From Dyadobacter alkalitolerans DSM 23607 (GTDB taxonomy: Bacteria; Bacteroidota; Bacteroidia; Cytophagales; Spirosomataceae): a stretch of DNA of 54,470 bases. Positions 51,156-54,470 of the stretch are shown piece after piece. Made by a program: the position numbers and the translations under genes. The number at the start of each line of letters is the position of its first letter. Position 1 is the first letter of the stretch. The notes below the pieces were generated by a model. The model searched no databases, was not told the origin of the DNA, and worked only from the letters and a program-made list of their open reading frames with translations. The DNA is taken from the NCBI RefSeq assembly GCF_000428845.1, contig NZ_AUAS01000020.1, forward strand, positions 1-54,470. Reading direction: 5' to 3'.

Positions 51156-52271
51156 TTATTCTACATGAAAATATTGGCGAATTAAAAACGCATAGGGATC
51201 CATACCATGATGGTAGTACGGTCCGTCTTTGATCGGTTCGAAATAGGCATAATATGCTTTATTCGGTAATAGAGCAATGGGGTTGCCAGGCCGCACAAAA
51301 TAGGTAGAGTTAACCGGGTCGGGAAGTTGCAGGTCGGGGGCGGCCTGTCTTAGAAACCGCTGAGCATATCCACCCAGATACCGCTGATAGGCTTCCGATG
51401 ATTTGATAGCCCCTTTACGCATCTTGTTGAAAGCACGAGTGAGTACCAAGCGCTGAATAAAGGGCAGCTTCTTGAAGAGCTTGCCCAGATCGAGCAAGGG
51501 ATTGGGTTGGTTCATGTCGGATTCCATTTGCTGAATAGTCGGTGGCATCTCGGGCACCGCATCATCAGCATTAATTATACTGAATGTCCAATTGCCTCTG
51601 GTGAGGTTGTCATAGTCGTAAGCAAAGTACATATTGCCCATCTTTGGAGGTGCAGTAGCGTACGTTTTGATCTGCAAATCGCTATAACGGGCCTGTTTTC
51701 GAAGTTGCCAAAGCCAGGCACTGACGTAATAACAGAGTGCACCTCCCTGGCTGTGTCCTGCCACCATATACCGATGATACCCGCGGTTATATAAAGAGTC
51801 CAGTCTGGGAGCAATGTCCTTTGCCAGGAAAGCAAATCCTAATAACCAGCCTGCGTGAACGGCGGCACGAGGTTCAGTCGCTAGCTGATAGTGTAGAGTA
51901 TCGGATTTATGAAGCACAACGCTTCCCTGAGCCGGAATCATAGCACAATAAAAATTGGCAAACAGTGACTTACCATTGCCGGTGGTCCCCCGCAGCATAA
52001 GAACGACGGTCGAGTCTTTACGGAGCCACAAATCCCAAACGTTATCCAAGCCAAAGGCCTGGGAACGATGCAAGAACTGATACCCTGGTCGATAATCAGA
52101 GAATCTGTTAGCTCCGACCGAGTCTCCAAAAGCTTGGTTTAAACGGAGCATATCGAGACATTCGCGGGGATCGAAACCCGGTCCAAAGTGATAGTCAGGA
52201 ACTTGTCCACGTCCATACACACTCAACAACAGCGCCCATAACCCTACCCCCAGTGTTAATATTGGTCTCAT
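51156..52271 (-). CDS. Class 3 lipase
   Basis: A 371-residue protein with a signal peptide (LTLGVGLWALLLSVYGRGQ). The Lipase_3 fold is shown by the oxyanion strand VVLMLRGTTGNGKSLFANFY (RGT near 94), the nucleophile elbow MVAGHSQGGALCYYVSAWL (S174), the Asp in IINADDAVPEMPP and a C-terminal His in GPYYHHGMDPYAF. It is a secreted triacylglycerol or phospholipid lipase. It converges on the lipase-like hydrolase plus PorP/SprF pair (45 bases between stops), so two secreted lipases flank one barrel. No T9SS sorting domain is visible. Confidence 0.9.
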   Translation of the reverse strand: MRPILTLGVGLWALLLSVYGRGQVPDYHFGPGFDPRECLDMLRLNQAFGDSVGANRFSDYRPGYQFLHRSQAFGLDNVWDLWLRKDSTVVLMLRGTTGNGKSLFANFYCAMIPAQGSVVLHKSDTLHYQLATEPRAAVHAGWLLGFAFLAKDIAPRLDSLYNRGYHRYMVAGHSQGGALCYYVSAWLWQLRKQARYSDLQIKTYATAPPKMGNMYFAYDYDNLTRGNWTFSIINADDAVPEMPPTIQQMESDMNQPNPLLDLGKLFKKLPFIQRLVLTRAFNKMRKGAIKSSEAYQRYLGGYAQRFLRQAAPDLQLPDPVNSTYFVRPGNPIALLPNKAYYAYFEPIKDGPYYHHGMDPYAFLIRQYFHVE

Positions 52272-52703
52272 TGTAATAATAGCCTATGAAAAACTCAGTG
52301 GTTACTAGCCAAGATAGTAAGATTATTGACATTTACATTCCGGGTATGTTGTTGCACAGAACAGGCGCGCTTTCTAGCGCAGTGATGATGTCATCCACCG
52401 CATCATCTTGGCACCTACAGAAGCGGCAGAAGGGCAGACTTCGTGCAGTTAAGCAAAAACTCCGTTCCTGACGTTGCAGGAGTTAGGAATTTCGTTTGAA
52501 CCACAATCAAATCTTAATTTTATAGCTGTGAAGACCAGTTAAAGGTAGTATTTGCTGAGCTACATACGACCGTTTGGATGCAGACGCTTCGCGCATGAGA
52601 TAAATTACAGCTTAAGGTATGCTATCTAATTTGAAATGAACTATAAACATGCCTTTAAGCGGCAGACGGCAAGATTTAGGTGAGATTTCCAAATTTCACT
52701 TAA
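52272..52703. other. Gap before the right IS1182 element
   Basis: About 430 bases with short frames only (for example 52286-52471) and no recognised motif. The promoter of the minus-strand class 3 lipase should be near 52272-52340. Confidence 0.4.
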
Positions 52704-52711
52704 ACCACCGT

Positions 52712-54369
52712 GGCCGTTGCAGAACTCGAACAAAAACAACTTCATTTTCTTCCAAAACAGGTTGCTTTTTTGTAACTTCAGGAATGCAAGGAAGAAAAAA
52801 CTACACGGAAAAACTGTTCACCAGCTTTCAATTATCTGACCGGGTTCCGAAGGATAATTTCTATCGAAAGTTGAAAGAGTCGCTGGATTTGAATTCCATT
52901 TACAAAGAAACCAGAGATCTTTATGGAAGCACCGGAAACCCGTCCATTGACCCAGTGGTCTTTTTTAAGCTTATGCTTACAGGTTACCTGGAAAACATAA
53001 CCTCTGACCGTAAACTGGTAGATCACTGCTCAATGCGCATGGACATTCTTTACTTTTTAGGCTATGATATTGATGAGCAGCTACCTTGGCATTCGACAAT
53101 CAGTCGCACGCGCCAGTTGTACCCCACAGCTGTTTTCGAAAGCTTATTTAACAAGGTCTTTACCTTGTGCGTTGATAAGGGCATGGTCAGTGGACATACG
53201 CAGGCCATGGACTCGGCACCCATTAAAGCGAATGCTTCAATGGAAAGTCTTGAAGTAAAGAGGCCTTTTCAATCGATCGAAAGGCACTTTGAAGCCGTAG
53301 ACACCGAAAACGAAAATCAAGCAAGCACTGCTGTAACTTCCACGGCAGGGTTGATCACTGCTCCGCAGCATCATTTGAAGCGTGTTAAACATATTCATGA
53401 TAAGCTACGTAAAAATCCGGTTGGTGCCAGTGGCGCTTCTCATGAAAAAGCTCAGTTATTCAGTAACAAAACGCATTATAATCCGCATGATCCGGATGCT
53501 CGTATTTCGGTAAAGCCTGGCAAGGCAAGAAAACTTAACTATCACTGCAGTATGGCAGTAGATACAGGGCAAGGCATAATCAGCCATATACAGGCCGACT
53601 TTGCAGATGGAAGAGACAGTCAGTATCTGCCAGCAATGACTGTGCAAGTTCAAAAACGACTAAAGGCTAATGACCTTCGCATGACTGAGCTCCTAGCAGA
53701 TGCAGGATACTCAAATGGTTTTAATTACGAGTTCCTGGAACTGAGAAATGTCACACCATGGATCCCTGTTTTTGGCAAGTATAAACCAGAAAGGGAATGG
53801 GTTACCTATGACAGGAAAGAAGATGCCTTTACCTGTACCATGGGCAAGACGATTCCTTTCAAGGGCTTCGATCGAACCTCTGACGGAAAGCCTATAAAAA
53901 ACTACCGAGCTTCAAAGAAGGATTGCATTCCCTGTGTTCTAAAAGAATCCTGCACGCCTAAGTCCCTGTTTAAAAGAATTTTTACGACAGCTTATGAAGA
54001 TTATTATCACCGAGCCTATGAGAGACAACTAAGCAGGGGCGGGAAACGGATGAAACAAGTCCGGCAAAGTACGGTAGAACCGGTCTTTGGAAGCCTGGTC
54101 CATTATTACGGATTAAGTAAAATCAATGTTTTAGGGAAAGCCGCAGCACATAAGGTGATGCTAATGGCAGCGACCTGCTTCAACCTTAAAAAGTATCTCA
54201 AAACATTTAAAGGAAAACTGGTAAAAAGTGAAGCAATTGAGACTGTGGTTCACTTATCGAGTGCACTTTCGAAGTCTCTGAATGCTTTTACACTGAATTT
54301 TTGAAGTTCTCCGAAGCCAGATCTTATAATTACCAAAACCTAAAATATCAGGGTAGTTCCGCAACAGCC
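52712..54369 (+). mobile_element. IS1182-type insertion sequence
   Basis: The element is bounded by GGCCGTTGCAGAACT (52712-52726) and the inverted copy AGTTCCGCAACAGCC (54355-54369), which match in 13 of 15 positions. It holds one transposase gene, and the ends are flanked by the direct repeat ACCACCGT. Total length near 1.66 kb is normal for the family. It looks intact and possibly active. It has no visible passenger gene. Confidence 0.8.
52784..54304 (+). CDS. IS1182-family transposase
   Basis: A 506-residue DDE transposase from the ATG at 52784. The frame extends to 52649 but that part crosses the IS end (52712), so it cannot be the native start. The N-terminal domain shows YRKLKESLDLNSIYKETRDL and YLENITSDRKLVDHCSMRMD, and the catalytic part AMDSAPIKANASME (first D), LADAGYSNG (second D) and the late VEPVFGSLVHYYGL (E). 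There is also a Cys-rich CIPCVLKESC segment. All three DDE acids are present, so it is probably functional. Confidence 0.92.
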   Translation: MQGRKNYTEKLFTSFQLSDRVPKDNFYRKLKESLDLNSIYKETRDLYGSTGNPSIDPVVFFKLMLTGYLENITSDRKLVDHCSMRMDILYFLGYDIDEQLPWHSTISRTRQLYPTAVFESLFNKVFTLCVDKGMVSGHTQAMDSAPIKANASMESLEVKRPFQSIERHFEAVDTENENQASTAVTSTAGLITAPQHHLKRVKHIHDKLRKNPVGASGASHEKAQLFSNKTHYNPHDPDARISVKPGKARKLNYHCSMAVDTGQGIISHIQADFADGRDSQYLPAMTVQVQKRLKANDLRMTELLADAGYSNGFNYEFLELRNVTPWIPVFGKYKPEREWVTYDRKEDAFTCTMGKTIPFKGFDRTSDGKPIKNYRASKKDCIPCVLKESCTPKSLFKRIFTTAYEDYYHRAYERQLSRGGKRMKQVRQSTVEPVFGSLVHYYGLSKINVLGKAAAHKVMLMAATCFNLKKYLKTFKGKLVKSEAIETVVHLSSALSKSLNAFTLNF

Positions 54370-54470
54370 ACCACCGTGGCCGTTGCACAACTGATCATGA
54401 ACTTGCCATAATCTCTGATTGTCTGATCTTTCTTAGAATGCGTGGGAAAAGACAGGAAAAATAGGAGAAG

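Larger units (their letters stand above)
52704..54392 (+). repeat. Direct repeat ACCACCGT around the IS and an extra IR-like copy
   Basis: ACCACCGT occurs at 52704-52711 directly before, and at 54370-54377 directly after, the element bounded by the inverted repeats. This fits an 8-bp target-site duplication. Immediately after the second copy comes GGCCGTTGCACAACT (54378-54392), nearly identical to the left IR. The right IR and this copy therefore form a 17-bp imperfect palindrome. Confidence 0.6.

Noticed and set aside
52649..52783. Upstream extension of the right transposase to 52649
   Set aside because: It would start outside the element's left inverted repeat at 52712, so the ATG at 52784 is the native start.

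Overview
This window looks like the chromosome of a Bacteroidota bacterium, most likely order Cytophagales (Dyadobacter/Spirosoma-like). The evidence is type IX secretion (T9SS) C-terminal sorting domains with a YPNP motif, a PorP/SprF-type barrel, LytS/LytTR and multi-PAS sensor kinases, many SPII lipoproteins, IS1182- and IS21-type elements, and overall protein style. The genus is an inference from style, not from a database match. I recognise no rRNA, tRNA or CRISPR array.

Layout. 1-350: start of an IS1182-type transposase cut by the window edge. 382-2689: soluble three-PAS histidine kinase plus single-domain response regulator. 2863-5253: AraC regulator, Tet(X)-like FAD monooxygenase and GNAT acetyltransferase in one tightly packed minus-strand operon. 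5501-8679: small redox and regulatory genes (FMN reductase, Crp/Fnr, broken alpha/beta hydrolase, HxlR regulator divergent from an SDR). 9327-18052: a phosphate-themed block (Na/Pi symporter, ThuA-like protein, metallophosphoesterase, a phytase-like esterase remnant, a large secreted ExeM/NucH nuclease with T9SS tail, PhoD phosphatase). 18346-21260: membrane protein/XRE pair, amidohydrolase and DAPG-hydrolase-like protein. 21442-22698: decayed T9SS cargo gene. 22713-30604: long minus-strand run with a membrane protein, FAD monooxygenase, DUF5602-like lipoprotein, hemerythrin-like protein, dihaem cytochrome c, LytTR regulator, LytS kinase, SnoaL-like protein and a second, degenerate LytS kinase. 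30997-35918: lipoproteins, a TrpF remnant, a barrel plus hydrolase pair, GNAT, truncated AraC-type protein and a RibD_C-type reductase. 36444-38549: penicillin/AHL acylase. 38893-41722: AT-rich block with an AlkZ-like protein, epoxide hydrolase and Crp/Fnr. 42141-44667: degenerate IS21 element, directly abutting a 5'-truncated metallopeptidase. 45788-48502: TDT-family anion exporter plus cytochrome b561/sulfite-oxidase-fold fusion. 49067-52271: secreted lipase-like hydrolase, PorP/SprF barrel and convergent class 3 lipase. 52712-54369: complete IS1182-type element.

How the genes fit together. The clearest functional themes are (i) phosphorus acquisition from extracellular DNA and phosphoesters, (ii) several modules for oxidising or hydrolysing small aromatic or xenobiotic molecules, each beside its own regulator, and (iii) surface lipid/ester hydrolysis with outer-membrane barrels. 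A second theme is decay. At least nine genes are truncated, frameshifted or reduced to N- and C-terminal ends joined by internal deletions, and IS elements lie at both edges and in the middle. This looks like a plastic, actively eroding accessory region.
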